From Symbiodinium natans (lineage: Eukaryota > Sar > Dinophyceae > Suessiales > Symbiodiniaceae), in contig CAJNDS010000014.1 in assembly GCA_905221605.1 (NCBI GenBank), forward strand, positions 773,420 to 837,419: 64,000 nucleotides of DNA. The letters run 5' to 3'. The notes beneath the pieces were generated by a model. That model did no database searches and had not been told where the DNA came from. It saw only the letters and a program-made list of their open reading frames with translations. Shown piece after piece: positions 11,040 through 22,900 of the stretch. The position numbers and the translations under genes are program-made. Each line of letters starts with the position of its first letter. Position 1 is the stretch's first letter.

Positions 11040-11890
11040 GGGGTAACCCTAAACCTTTAAACCCTTAATCCTAACCCCTAAACCCTAAACCCTAAACCCA
11101 AAGACCCTCAAACCCATAAACCCTGTGAGCCCTAAAGCCTCAAACCCTCAAACCTTTAAACCCTTAAACCCTACGACCCTTAAACCCCGAAACCCATAAT
11201 CCGTAAAGCCCTCAAACCCTAAACCTTTAAACGTGTAAACCTTCAAGCCCCGAAAGCCCGAAAACCCTTCGATACGGATACCCAGACCCTCAAGCCCTGA
11301 ACCTTAAAGCCCGAAACCCGAAACCCTAAAACCCTTAAACTTTAAGCCTTAAACCCTGAAACCCTTAACCCTTAAATCCCTAAACCCGAACCCCTAAACC
11401 CAAAAAAACCTGAAGCCGTAAAGCCGTAAGCCCTAAACCCGAAACCTCAACACCCCAATATCCTGCAATCCCTTAAGCCCTTAACCCTAAAGCCCATACA
11501 CCTTTAGCCTTCAACCCCTGGAACCCCAAAACCCTTTAACCCCTTCACCCTAAACCCCCGTAAAACCTAAAACCCTTAAAATCCCTACAGCCCTTTAACC
11601 CCAAAACCCTGAAGCCCTAGAAACCTAACAAATCCTGAAACCCTAAACCCTCCTAAACCCAAACCATTAAACCCTAGCCCTAACCCTAAACCCTAAACCC
11701 TAAACCCTAAACCCTAAACCCTAAACCCTAAACCCTAAACCCTAAACCCTAAACCCTAAACCCTAAACCCTAAACCCTAAACCCTAAACCCTAAACCCTA
11801 AAACCCTAAAACCCTAAATCCCTAAACCCTAAAATCCTAAACCCTACCCCTAAACCCTAAGCCCTAAACCCTAAACCCGAAACCCTAAAC
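11040..11890. repeat. Degenerate C-strand array with a clean core
   Basis: Irregular CCCTAAA relatives with inserted bases, around a clean core at 11683-11800. Confidence 0.85.
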
Positions 11891-13346
11891 CAACAAAATC
11901 GGGCTTCGCGCCGATGCTTCGGCCTGTTGAGTCCGAGGCGACTTAGATAAACGGACCCCTAGTAGGAACCCCCTAAGCAGGGAACCCCCGATTTAGGGTT
12001 TAGGGTTTAGGGTTTAGGGTTTAGGGTGTAGGGTCTAGGGTTTAGGAATATATGGTGGGATATCAGGACCCTGGCAGGTGTATTTCGATTCTTTTCCTAC
12101 TAAATCCTTGGGGTTCCCTGCTTTGGGGTTCCTATTGAAGTCCTTTTATTTGATGGGTGGCAATTCGGGCAGCTCTGGCATATGGGGGTCGAGCAAAATC
12201 ATGGGCCCCTTTTGGGGTTTAGGCTTTTCGGGTTCAGGGGTTAGGGAGTAAGGTTTAGGTTCTTTTTTTTGAAGGGGGGGGTTTAGACTTGAGGTTCGGG
12301 GTCCACGAGTTTTCTCCTCTATGGTGCCTTCCTCTACTCGTTTAGGTTGCCAAAATGGGACCTGTAACTCAGATCCGCTCCCATGAAGAACCCTAAACCC
12401 AAGCCTAAACCCTAAGCCCTGTCACAATTCAATGCCATTGTGCCGTGGCCCCAGCCCTGCAGATGTCTCGTTGCTTTGAAGCCACTGTTCAACGCTTTCC
12501 TAAGCCCTAAACCCTAAACCCTAAACCCTAAACCCTAAACCCTAAACCCTAAACCTTATAAGTAGACCTACTTGTGGTTCTGAGTACCCATGAACCCTCC
12601 CAGCAGGCCCAGAACCCTGCCCGAGAACCCGAAACTGGAGCTGCCAATCACGTTTTCCGAGTTCTCCTGCGGCTAGCTTGTTTGATCTACCATTGGGCAG
12701 GCTTTTCTGGCGGCAAGCATCACTGAAACCCTAAACCTTGAACCCTGAACCCTAAACCCTAAACCCGAAATCCTGAACCTTAAGCCCTAAACCCTAAACC
12801 CTAAAGCCTAAACCCTAAACCCTAAACCCTAAGCCCTTGAGGTTCTAAGCGGCCTGGCCGCCTAGTCCCCCCTCCCCAGCCTACAGCACCTGAAGCATCT
12901 GTCTTAGGGTTTAGGGTTCAGAGTTTAGGGTTTAGGATTTAGGGTTTAGGGTTTAGCGTGATTCCTTGTTTGGAACTCCGGCTGAAACGTTGAAGAGCAG
13001 CATGGCCGCCACCCCAAAATTCTACATCGCGGCGGCCGAAACCCAAGTCCTAAATCCTAAGCCTGAAGCCTTAAACTCTTACAAGCTTTAAAACCCGATC
13101 TCCCATACAAACCTTGAAAAAAGCCTGAACCCCTAAGCCCTAAACAAGGTTTCCTGGAGCCTCGAGCCTAAGACATACACCCTCAGACCCAAACCCTAAA
13201 CTCTACCGCCAGAAAAAACCTTCGATTCACGATTTTGCCACATTTTCTTGCAAGAGCTGCGACGCGCCGATGCCCTGAGCAATTGACGCTCAGGGTGCGG
13301 GATCGGCAAGGTTGTACCACCCACCTTCGTCCTCGGATGCCTAGAC

Positions 13347-13475
13347 CCTAAACCCTAAACCCTAAACCCTAACCCTAAACCCTAAACCCTAAACCCGAAA
13401 CCCTGAACCCTGAACCCTGAACCCTGAACCCTGAACCCTGAACCCTAAACCCTAAACCCTAAACCCTAAACCCTC
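13347..13475. repeat. CCCTAAA/CCCTGAA array
   Basis: Mixed block with six adjacent CCCTGAA units in the middle. Confidence 0.9.
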
Positions 13476-14115
13476 TTAGTTTAGTGTTTGGTCTGTTTAG
13501 ACCCTGAGTTGCATTAGCTCTGGAACCTAAAGCTCCGACTAAATCCTAGACCCTAAACCCTAAACCCTACGCCCTGAAGCCTCAACCCTAAACCCTAAAC
13601 CCTAAACCCTAAACCCTAAACCCTCAACCCTAAACCCTGAACCCTAAACCCTGAACCCTAAACCCTGAAATGCCCGGAAGCCACAAACCCTCAACTGGAG
13701 GACTTTCTGCAGATCCACCTGCGGTTTAATCCACCTGCGGTTTGATCAACTTGCAGGGTCCTTGAGGCAGGGGGGTTTAGGGTTTAGGGTTTAGGGTTTA
13801 GGGTTTAGGTACCTAGGGAACCTTAGGGATTCCCCCCGCCCTTAAGGACCCTATGATACACCCGGTTTGCACTCGCCAAGGAGTGACCAAGGCCCCAGTG
13901 GCGCCAAAACCACCTCTTTACCTGGGCCGTGGTCGACCCTACACCAAACACCCGCAGGGTTTAGGGATTAGGGTTTAGGGTTTAGGGTTTTAGGGTTTAG
14001 GGTTTAGGTCTTAGGGCTTAGGGCTTAGAATATAGCCTGGATTGAATTCAACGCCACGCAGCCCAGTAATTCGGCGCTTGCTGCTCTGACGTAGCCATCG
14101 GCAAGCTGCCTTTGT

Positions 14116-14210
14116 GGTTCTTAGTCGGGAATTTGGGACTCCCATATCCCTAAAGGGTTCTATGTAGTGGAGTGACAGGGTGCAAAATTGCCAAATTCCC
14201 GATCAAGAAC
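14116..14210. mobile_element. Hairpin element family 3
   Basis: GGTTCTTAGTCGGGAATTTG on the left and its near complement ending AAGAAC on the right, 95 bp in all. Confidence 0.65.
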
Positions 14211-14611
14211 AACAAGTACGTTGCTTGCAGGAGGAGGATCTCAGAGGACGTGTGTCAGGTCGCTGGGGCATCAGCGACCGGGAACGCAAGCGTCACCAGC
14301 GAGGTGCGCAAAGCGATGTCAGCGAGGCATTCGCAGCAACAGCTTGCCTGCTAGCTCCTTGATAGCTGATAGCAGCCGTCCTTTCGGGTTTCACTACCAC
14401 AACACTGGTGTTTCCTAAGTTTCCGAAAACCCTTAGGTTTCAGACGAAAGCACTGCTCTTTCTCAAGTTTCCTCATCTCATCCCCTTAGGTTTCATGGTT
14501 GGTGTTCAGGGTTCAGGAGTCTTAGAAGTTTAGGGCTTTGGGGCATCCTGAAAACGATGCACGTGCCTCGCCATGTGCATGGAGGGTGGGGCACGTGATC
14601 CTGGGAAAGAG

Positions 14612-14728
14612 ACCCTAAACCCTAAACCCTAAACCCTAAACCCTAAACCCTAAACCCTAAACCCTAAACCCTAAACCCTAAACCCTAAACCCTAAACCCT
14701 AAACCCTAAACCCTAAACCCTAAACCCT
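14612..14728. repeat. CCCTAAA array
   Basis: About 16 clean units, C-strand orientation. Confidence 0.95.
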
Positions 14729-14842
14729 CATGGCAAGTCCTACAGCTCGAAGCCTTAAACAACAATGCAGAAGGGACCCCCTGATTCCTTTCTCCCTCTG
14801 TCCGTTACAACGCCTTGGTAATTTCTTACGTGAGTTGCGGAT

Positions 14843-14995
14843 TAGGGTTCAGGGTTCAGGGTTTAGGGTTTAGGGTTTAGGGTTTAGGGTTTAGGGTTTA
14901 GGGTTTAGGGTTTAGGGTTTAGGGTTTAGGGTTAAGGGTTAAGGGTTTCGGGTCTAGGGTTTAGGGTTAAGGGTTTAACCCTAAGCCCTAAACCT
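14843..14995. repeat. TTTAGGG array ending in a head-to-head junction
   Basis: G-strand units change to C-strand units at about 14970-14985 through GGGTTTAACCCTAAG. Confidence 0.85.
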
Positions 14996-15112
14996 CAGCC
15001 CGCTCAAAACCGCGCCATGTGTTGTTCTGACGGTCTAAACCCTAATCCCTAAACCCCCAATCCCCCGCCCCCTTCATACTTTCATGAGGGGTATATACAA
15101 TCCTGCCGTTAC

Positions 15113-15347
15113 CCTAAACCCTAAACCCTAAACCCTAAACCCTAAACCCTAAACCCTAAACCCTAAACCCTAAACCCTAAACCCTAAACCCTAAACCCTA
15201 AACCCTAAACCCTAAACCCTAAAACTAAACCCTAAACCCTAAACCCTAAACCCTAAACCCTAAACCCTAAACCCTAAACCCTAAACCCTAAACCCTAAAC
15301 CCTAAACCCTAAACCCTAAACCCGAAACCCTAAACCCAAACCCTAAA
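15113..15347. repeat. CCCTAAA array
   Basis: About 33 units with one single-unit slip at about 15223. Confidence 0.95.
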
Positions 15348-15483
15348 CCTGTTTTGGCCCAGGGTACTCAGCAAGCAGGGCTTGCCCCGGGATCGTGGAT
15401 TTTCCATTGGCCCCTTACCTGTTCGTGCCGTGTCTTTGGGGGCTCTGTCTGGGTGTGGAGGGGTTCGGTGCATTAAAATTGAA

Positions 15484-15586
15484 CCCTAAAAACCCTAAAC
15501 CCTAAACCCTAAACCCTAAACCCTAAACCCTAAACCCTAAACCCTAAACCCTAAACCCTAAACCCTAAACCCTAAACCCTAAACCG
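15484..15586. repeat. CCCTAAA array
   Basis: About 14 clean units. Confidence 0.95.
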
Positions 15587-16302
15587 ATGTTTGGCGGTTT
15601 GGGAAGTAAGTTAGGGGGTTAGATCCTGGAGCCTGGCTGGCCTCCAAGTACCTGAGCCTCACAAGGCCCGACTCCTCAATTCTCTCTCAGTTCACACCAA
15701 AATTGAGGGTTTAGGGTTGAAGGTTGTTTAGGGTTTAGGGTTTAGGGTTTGGGGTTGAGGGTTTAGGGTTTGGGGTGTAGGGTTGAGGGTTTAGGGTTTG
15801 GGGCTTAGGGTTTAGGGTTTTGGGTCTACCGTTTAGCTCGACCAGCTGCGGATTCGAAGTTTCGGCGGTTGGGGGTCGAATGCTGTACAGGGTTGGGGTT
15901 TAGGGTTTAGGGTTCAAGATTCAGGGTTTCGGGTTCGGGTTTAGGGTTTAGGAGTGTTTAGGGTTTAGGGCTACCATGCATGAAGGGGGGGGTGCGGGGG
16001 CAGTAGGCATGGACATTCTGTTCCCCATTCTGGTCTGAGTGGCGTTTGGGCCCTTTCTTGGTCCAGCTTGGAGCCGCCCAAAGGTTTTCGTGTTGCTTCT
16101 CTTCACTCGGACAACGCCTACTCTGGTTCAAGGACAGGAAGCCCTAAACCTAAAACCCTTTAGAACCAAAAGCCTCGCGCCCTAAAGCCTAAACCCTCAA
16201 CCCTAAACCCTGCTTGGGTGTTCGGGATCCTTACCTGCGAAGTTGCGGGTGTCTCTGAAGGTTCGGAAGGGATAGATAGGTTAGGGTTTAGGGTTTAGGG
16301 CT

Positions 16303-16425
16303 TGCCGTAAGAATGGCGTAGGTGCTGTGAAGGATGCAGCAGAGGCTCGAAAGCTTCGTAAGTGCGAAGAGCAGCTCTGGCCTGATTTTGGAAGGCCATC
16401 TAGCACACTCCTCCCACCCCACGCC
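16303..16425. repeat. Dispersed repeat, copy 1
   Basis: Shares GCTGTGAAGG, TGCGAAGAGCAGC, GGCCATCTA and CCCCACGCC in the same order with 30563-30693. Confidence 0.65.
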
Positions 16426-17299
16426 GTCCAAGGCGGCAAAGCCACCCCAACCTATTCCTTTTAGGGTTTAGGCCTAAACTCAGACCAATTGCTTACTTCC
16501 AATAAAACGTCTTCCGTCACCAATGGTCGCAAGGTTTGAGTCCAGGGTTCCAGATGAGCAGGAAGTCTAGAAGGGTTGGAAATCGTGGAGCTCAGCAATT
16601 TCCGGCAGGCGTCAGGGGGGTCGAAGAAATTCCCAGGAGGGTCCCAGGAAGGTCCAGAAAGTCCCAGGAAGTCCCGGGGGGGTCGCAGTGGATCCCAGGG
16701 TTTCGGTGTCAGGATCAAAAAAAGCTGTCTAGGGTCCTTGGGGCGTTTAGGGTTTAGGGTGAAGGGTTTCGGGTTTAGAGATGTTTAGAGTTTAGGGTTT
16801 CGGGTTTAGGGCTTAGGGGCGGAAACTAGAGTTGTTTCTTCTTTTTGCTTGAGGCTCGGGGGTGTGGTGGCTGGGTAGGCAACCACGGCCCGAGCCCAAA
16901 CATCATGAAGAGACAACTTCCAAGGACCCCAAGTCAACACCAAACCCCTTAAACCCTAAACCCTAAACCCTAAAACCTAAACCCCAAACAACCCAAGCCG
17001 TAGCCTAAAGACACTTGAGCGTGTCGACATGGATTCCTGAGACCGGAGTTGGGCGTTCGCCAGCGTGGCAGTCACCTGCAGCATCGAGGAAGTGGCTTCC
17101 CACCGGGTTCCTTGCGGTACAAGAGGGGCCTACGGTTTATTGTTTGGGGCGTATAAAAACCCCAAACCCCCAAGCCCTAAAGCCTAAACCTTGAACCCGA
17201 AAACCTAAAGCCCCTAAACCTAAACCTCCTAAACCCCGAAAAAATGTCCTAAACCCCGTAAACCCTCTCTAAGCCTCCCTAAACCCCCTAAACATCCCG

Positions 17300-17411
17300 A
17301 AGCACCCTAAACCCTAAACCCTAAACCCTCTTCCCTAAACCCTAAACCCTAAACCCTAAACCCTAAACCCTAAACCCTAAACCCTAAACCCTAAACCCTA
17401 AACCCTAAACG
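17300..17411. repeat. CCCTAAA array
   Basis: C-strand orientation with one CCCTCTT interruption. Confidence 0.93.
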
Positions 17412-17824
17412 CCCCCACTCCCAACCTCCAGAGTCAAGGGCCCGTCCCTCGGCAGATGACACGCACCTTGAAGAGCGCTGCACTTGTGCAAGGCCCCTAT
17501 GTCAGGGTGTGGAGTGGAGGGTTTAGGGCTTGGGGTTTAGGGTTTAGGGTTTAGGGTTTAGGATTTAGGGTTTAGGGCTTGGGGTTTAGGGCGTAGGGTT
17601 TTCAGGTTTTGCTTGGAGATGACAGGGGGCTGCAGCTTCGCAGCAGCTCTACCGCACAACCGCCGAAAGGGGCGGCAGAGCGTTCCGACCTGAGCCCGCG
17701 TGTCCAGGTGTCGAGCGAGGTACCTCCACCGTCGTAGATACCCGAAGCTCGAACCCCTAAACCCTAAACCCTAAACCCTAAACCCTAAACCCTAAACCCT
17801 AAACCCTAAACCCTAGGCCCCAAG

Positions 17825-17875
17825 GCCCTCAAAGGCCCTCAAAGGCCCTCAAAGGCCCTCAAAGGCCCTCAGATC
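17825..17875. repeat. 10-mer tandem repeat
   Basis: Five copies of CAAAGGCCCT. Confidence 0.85.
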
Positions 17876-18445
17876 CTTAGGCCGCAAGCTCCTAAGGCCC
17901 TTAGGCCCTGAGGCCGTACGGGCCGCAAGGCCCTGAACATTCACCCCGAGCCCGCAAAACCCTCAAAGCCCTCAAGCCCTCAACACCCCCGGTTTAGGGT
18001 TTAGGGTTTAGGGTTTAGGGTTTAGGGTTTAGTCTAAAAACCCTAAGCCTATGCCCACCTAAACTCAGCTGAGCATGCGGATCATGAAGCTCATCTAGAG
18101 AGCCGCCGCCCATCGCAAGGGTTTTGGGTTTCAGGTTTAGGGCTTGCGGGTTGCAGGTTTAAGCGTTTCTCCACTGGGCGCAGGCGCTTGACCCTATGCC
18201 CCATTTCCGATCTAGTAGTATCCCCTTATGGTCCGTTTATAGTTATACTATAGTAACCCCCAAAACCCTTTTCTAATTTTTTCAGGCCCCTCTAGTACCC
18301 TAAGCCCTAGACCCCCAATTCCCTAACCCGGAACCTGAAGCCCGAAAGCAACCTCGACTCCTGAAGCTCACGTTAACTCGCCCGGGTCTTTGGTCGCGGA
18401 AATGTTCGCGCGCGAGCCGGCGGGGAGGTTTAAGGAGTTTACGGT

Positions 18446-18682
18446 TAAACCCTAAACCCTAAACCCTAAACCCTAAACCCTAAACCCTAAACCCTAAACC
18501 CTAAACCCTAAACCCTAAACCCTAAACCCTAAACCCTAAACAATAAACCCTAAACCCTAAACCCTAAACCCTAAACCCTAAACCCTAAACCCTAAACCCT
18601 AAACCCTAAACCCTAAACCCTAAACCCTAAACCCTAAACCTAAACCCTAAACCCTAAACCCTAAAACCCTAAACCCTAAACC
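18446..18682. repeat. CCCTAAA array
   Basis: About 33 units with one CAATAAA variant near 18541. Confidence 0.95.
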
Positions 18683-19380
18683 CCAAGCTCCAACGTAGTG
18701 GCGGTTCAGGCATGCAGTTGGAAGCAGCTTGGTGCCTTCAGCATATGCGCAGCAGACCAGACGCCTCGAGTCCCCGAGCCCATAAGTACCCTAAACCCTA
18801 CGTCCTACCCAACGCCCTTCAAAAAGCTATCAACCCGCAGCCCTAAACCCTAAACCCTCAACCCTCAACCCTCAACCCTAAACCCTCAACCCTAAACCCT
18901 AAACCCGCAGCCCTAGACCCTAAACCCTAGACCCTAGACCCTAGACCCTAAATCCCAAACCCTAAACCCTAAACCCTAAACCCTCAACCCTAAACCCTAA
19001 ACCCTAAACCCTAAGCCCTAAACCCTAAACCCTAAACCCTCAGCCCCCTGAGCCCTCAGCGCTTGCCCATGTTCTTGTCGGCTCTCCATTGCAGAAGCCC
19101 AGAGTAGCCAGTTGACCTGCCCTGCTCCTGGACCATGACACAGGTGGCTGCTTGTCTTAAGAGTTTAGGGTTTAGGGTTTAGGATTAGGGTTTAGGGCTT
19201 AGGGCTCGGGGTTTAGGCTTTAGGCTTTCGGGGGTTTAGGGTTTAGGGTTTAGGGTAGGGTTTAGGGTTTAGGGTTTCGTGTGTCGGACTGTAGGGGGGC
19301 CTTGCAGATGGTTTTAGTAGGGGGTCGGAATGACACCCAACGACCCCTGGAACTAACATGGAAGCTCAAATGAGCCAGTA

Positions 19381-19526
19381 TCCCTAAACCCTAAACCCTA
19401 AACCCTAAACCCTAAACCCTAAACCCTAAACCCTAAACCCTAAACCCTAAACCCTAAACCCTAAAACCTAAACCCTAAACCCTAAACCCTAAACCCTAAA
19501 CCCTAAACCCTAAACCCTAAACCCTA
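19381..19526. repeat. CCCTAAA array
   Basis: About 20 units, 370 bp before the first recognisable asd exon. Confidence 0.95.
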
Positions 19527-19893
19527 GTTAGGGAGCAGCGTCTTTCGCTTAAGAGCTTCCGGCTCATTCCGCCCTCGCAGGCGCTGCAATTCATCCGGGT
19601 TTCCCTGAGGAGTTTAGGGTTTAGGGTCAGGGTGCTGGGGTTTCTTTAAGGGGTTGAGGGCTGGGGTTTAGGGTTTAGGGTTTAGGGTTCAGGGTTCAGG
19701 GTTTATTGTTCAGGGTTTAGGGTTAGAGGAGGGGGGGGGGGGGGCAGTGGCTGTGGTGGTGCCCATCACCCCTTGCTTGCGGGTGGAAGGAGGGATAACT
19801 GGGAAGTTCCACCTCCATCCAACCCGCTCGGCCGAGAAAACGGTTTTCAGAACCCTAAACCCCCCCCCCCCCCCCGGCTGCCTGGTCGCCAAG

Positions 19894-19941
19894 GTGGCGG
19901 TCGTAGGCGCCACGGGCGCCGTGGGCGAAGAGATGATTGAG
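19894..19941 (+). CDS. asd: asd exon 1 (first recognisable)
   Basis: [16 protein letters not shown], the dinucleotide-binding loop that opens the enzyme. Acceptor CCAAG ends at 19893; GC donor at 19942. The residue before it is Lys if the frame continues upstream. Confidence 0.9.
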
Positions 19942-22900
19942 GCCTTTGGGGCAAAACTTTTCTTGCGGCTTCGGGTTTCCGACAAGAGTTGAGGGCCGGG
20001 ATTTATCACGGGTTTCGTTTGAACGATACCGATATGGGATCCCAATCTTGCTGAGTTCCTGCGAGAATCTCCCAAACAGATGGACAATGTGGGCTGTCGC
20101 CCAAACTCGCGCCAGCTTGAGCTCAAAACGCGTATCTCGAGTTTTGTTAGGGTGCTTCTGATCAGAGACACGCATGTTGCCTTGCGTATGCCTGTGAGGA
20201 GCGGCACTGCTCACATTTCTGGTGCTGGGGTTTGTTTTCGAACTGGGGGTTCGAAGGTGCAGGGTTGTAGAACTCACCAAATCCAAAAGCTGCAGCTTAA
20301 CCCAAAAACCGGAGTTCCCCAACCCAAAACAACCCTAAGCCCTAAACACTAAAACAGAAGCCTGAGCATCTGGAGGTCTTGCACCAGCGGCAGTTTCCTC
20401 TCAAGGAGTCCCTGGGCACAGCTTAATCCCCCATCTTGAATAAGGGCTTATCAGGGTTTAAGGTTTAGGGTTTAGGGCTGAGAGAGTATGATGACCCCCC
20501 GCCCCCCACTCCCTAGCGGAGTATACGGCATGCTTTGTGCAGGTCCTGTCCATATTGCAATATATGCTATTGGGGGTGAGGTGTGGGGGAAGGTTGGGCG
20601 ATATCGGGGTGGGGGGGGGGGTAAGGGGTGGATATGTGCGTTTGCTCTATTGAAGAGACATTAGGGGTAATCATTTTTATCGACAATTACCGTTACTTTT
20701 CCGATGACTACTAGCTAACACTACCATCACTACTTCTTCGATTACTATTGCTACGTACTTGTCCTACTACGATCATTGTATATATATATACATATACGTG
20801 TATATATTAGAATATAATTAGTACTGCTATCAGAGAACTTTTGCCCAGTCGTCCTGCTACTATTTGCTACCTTTGTCGGGCCATACTTTGTTTTTCAAGA
20901 CCTTACGTTGAAAGCTGTACCACGGAGCCGGGACAGTGTGTTTGACTTGTCGCATCCCGCGGCGTGCTGTAAGTAGCTGGGAGATGCCCTAGCTTGTCCT
21001 CCTACATCCTGGATCCTACTTCATCAGCCCTGAACCCTAAACCCGGAATCCTAAACCCGAACCCCCCAACCCCAAACGACCTAAGCCCTGCACGCACCTA
21101 GATGCCACGCACCTAACACCCCCATGTCAAGTCTCAGCCATAAAGAGCATTTCAACACCATCAAACCCGCTAACCGCCTTAAAGGCGCCTCAAGCTTGAT
21201 CGGAATCCCCGATGCCTAAATCTCCGCAAGAGCATGAAGCTCACCTTGACTCACCTTTAAACCTGAACCCTGTACCCTAAACCCTAAACCCTAAAATGAG
21301 TGCGGTTTGAGGGATTTTGGGTTTGGAGCTTACGTTTTAGGGTAGAGGGTGTCGGGTTTAGGGTTTAGGGTTTCGGGTTTAGGGTTTAGGGTTTTCGGGT
21401 TTAGAGGGGTTTCTGGGTGTAGAGATCTGCCCAGGCTAGTCCTTCTGGCCTCGGAGCGCTCGGCCGGGAAGACGTTGAAGACCCCTTACGGGGAGAAGCA
21501 GGCTCCTTTGATCTTCGTTGCTTTGGGGGGGTTGGTCTAAGGGTAGTTGCATGGGCCCTTAATATGGTCCCTTAATTAGGGTGTAGGGTTTCGGGTTTAG
21601 GGTTTAAGGTTTAGGGTTTAGGGTTGAGGGTGTAGGGTTTAGGAGTTTAGGGTGTAGGGTTTAGGGTTTAGGGTTTAGGGTTTAAGGTTTAGGGTTTAGG
21701 GGTAGTTACATGGGCCATTAATCTGGTCCCTTACCTCCCTGAAAGAGTTCTGATGTATGGGCCCTTAATCTCTTTTGGGCATAAAGGGGGCAGATGAGGA
21801 GTACCCTTTCAAGGGCCCATACTATGGGACCATGAATCCACCCAAAAAGGGCTTAAGTTCTGTTGCCTAGGTTTAGACCTTTGTATCTAGGGTTCAGGGT
21901 TTAGGGATTAGGGTCTAGGGTTTAGCGGGTTAAAGGTGGGTGCTTGAAGATTTGGGGGCAGGTGCCTGACGTGCCAGAACGCACTCCGGCTCCGTACTGG
22001 CTCTAAGGGTAGTTACATGGGCCCTGAATATGGTCCTTGCCCTCTTTAAAGGGTCCTGAAGTATAGGCCCGTGGGTTTTACAGGGTATATAAAGGTGTAG
22101 GAGGGGTCCCCATTGAAGGGCCCATATTCAGGGACCATGTAACTACCCTCAGACTGGCTCCTGCGTCTTGAGGGACGCCCTTTCCTGCCTCTAGGGTTTA
22201 GGGTTTAGGCTTTAGGGTTTAGGGTTTAGGGTTTAGGGCCTCGGTATTCTGCGCATGCTTCCGACGAAGTGCAGGACTGTCGTCGCTTTTGGGTCTTGGA
22301 TCGTGCTCCCAAAAGTGATGTTTGCCCCTAAACCCTAAACCCTAAACCCTAAACCCTAAACCCTAAACCCTAAACCCTAAACCCTAAACCCTAAACCCTA
22401 AACCCTAAACCCTAAACCCTTAAACCTAAACCCTAAACCCTAAACCCTAAACCCTAAACCCTAAACCCTAAACCCTAAACCCTAAACCCTAAACCCTAAA
22501 CCCTAAACCCTAAACCCCAAACCCTAAACCCTAAACCCCAAACCCTAAGCCCAAAGCTCTAAACCCTAAACCTAAACCCTAAACCAGTCGCAAGCCCCTA
22601 GATGCTTGGCATCCCTCAAGTCGTCGAAGCCTGGTGCTTCGGTTAGGGTTCAGGGTTCAGGGTTCAGGGTTTAGGGTTTAGGGTTTAGGGTTTAGGGTTT
22701 AGGGTTTAGGGTTTTGGAGGGTTTAGGGTTTTGGGTTTTGGGTTTAGGGCTTGTAAACCCCTAACTAAACCCTAAACCCTGAACCCGTAAACCCAAAACT
22801 CTAAGCCTGCAAGTTGGGATATTCCCCCTTATACTAACAGTCCTTAATAGGGATCATAGTACCCCCCCTTTTTAATCCCAATTGAGGACTGTCAGTATAA

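Larger units (their letters stand above)
10821..19893. repeat. Nine kilobases of telomere-like arrays with unique islands, no secure gene
   Basis: Between the WD40 exons and the dehydrogenase gene the sequence alternates between CCCTAAA arrays (largest 15113-15347, 18446-18682), fewer TTTAGGG arrays and unique islands of 60-250 bp. Islands that could be exons but cannot be proved include 12456-12495, 12630-12720 and 14231-14310; the last is open in all three forward frames, so its coding status cannot be judged by eye. First exon(s) of the dehydrogenase gene may be here. A (CAAAGGCCCT) tandem is at 17825-17875. Confidence 0.6.
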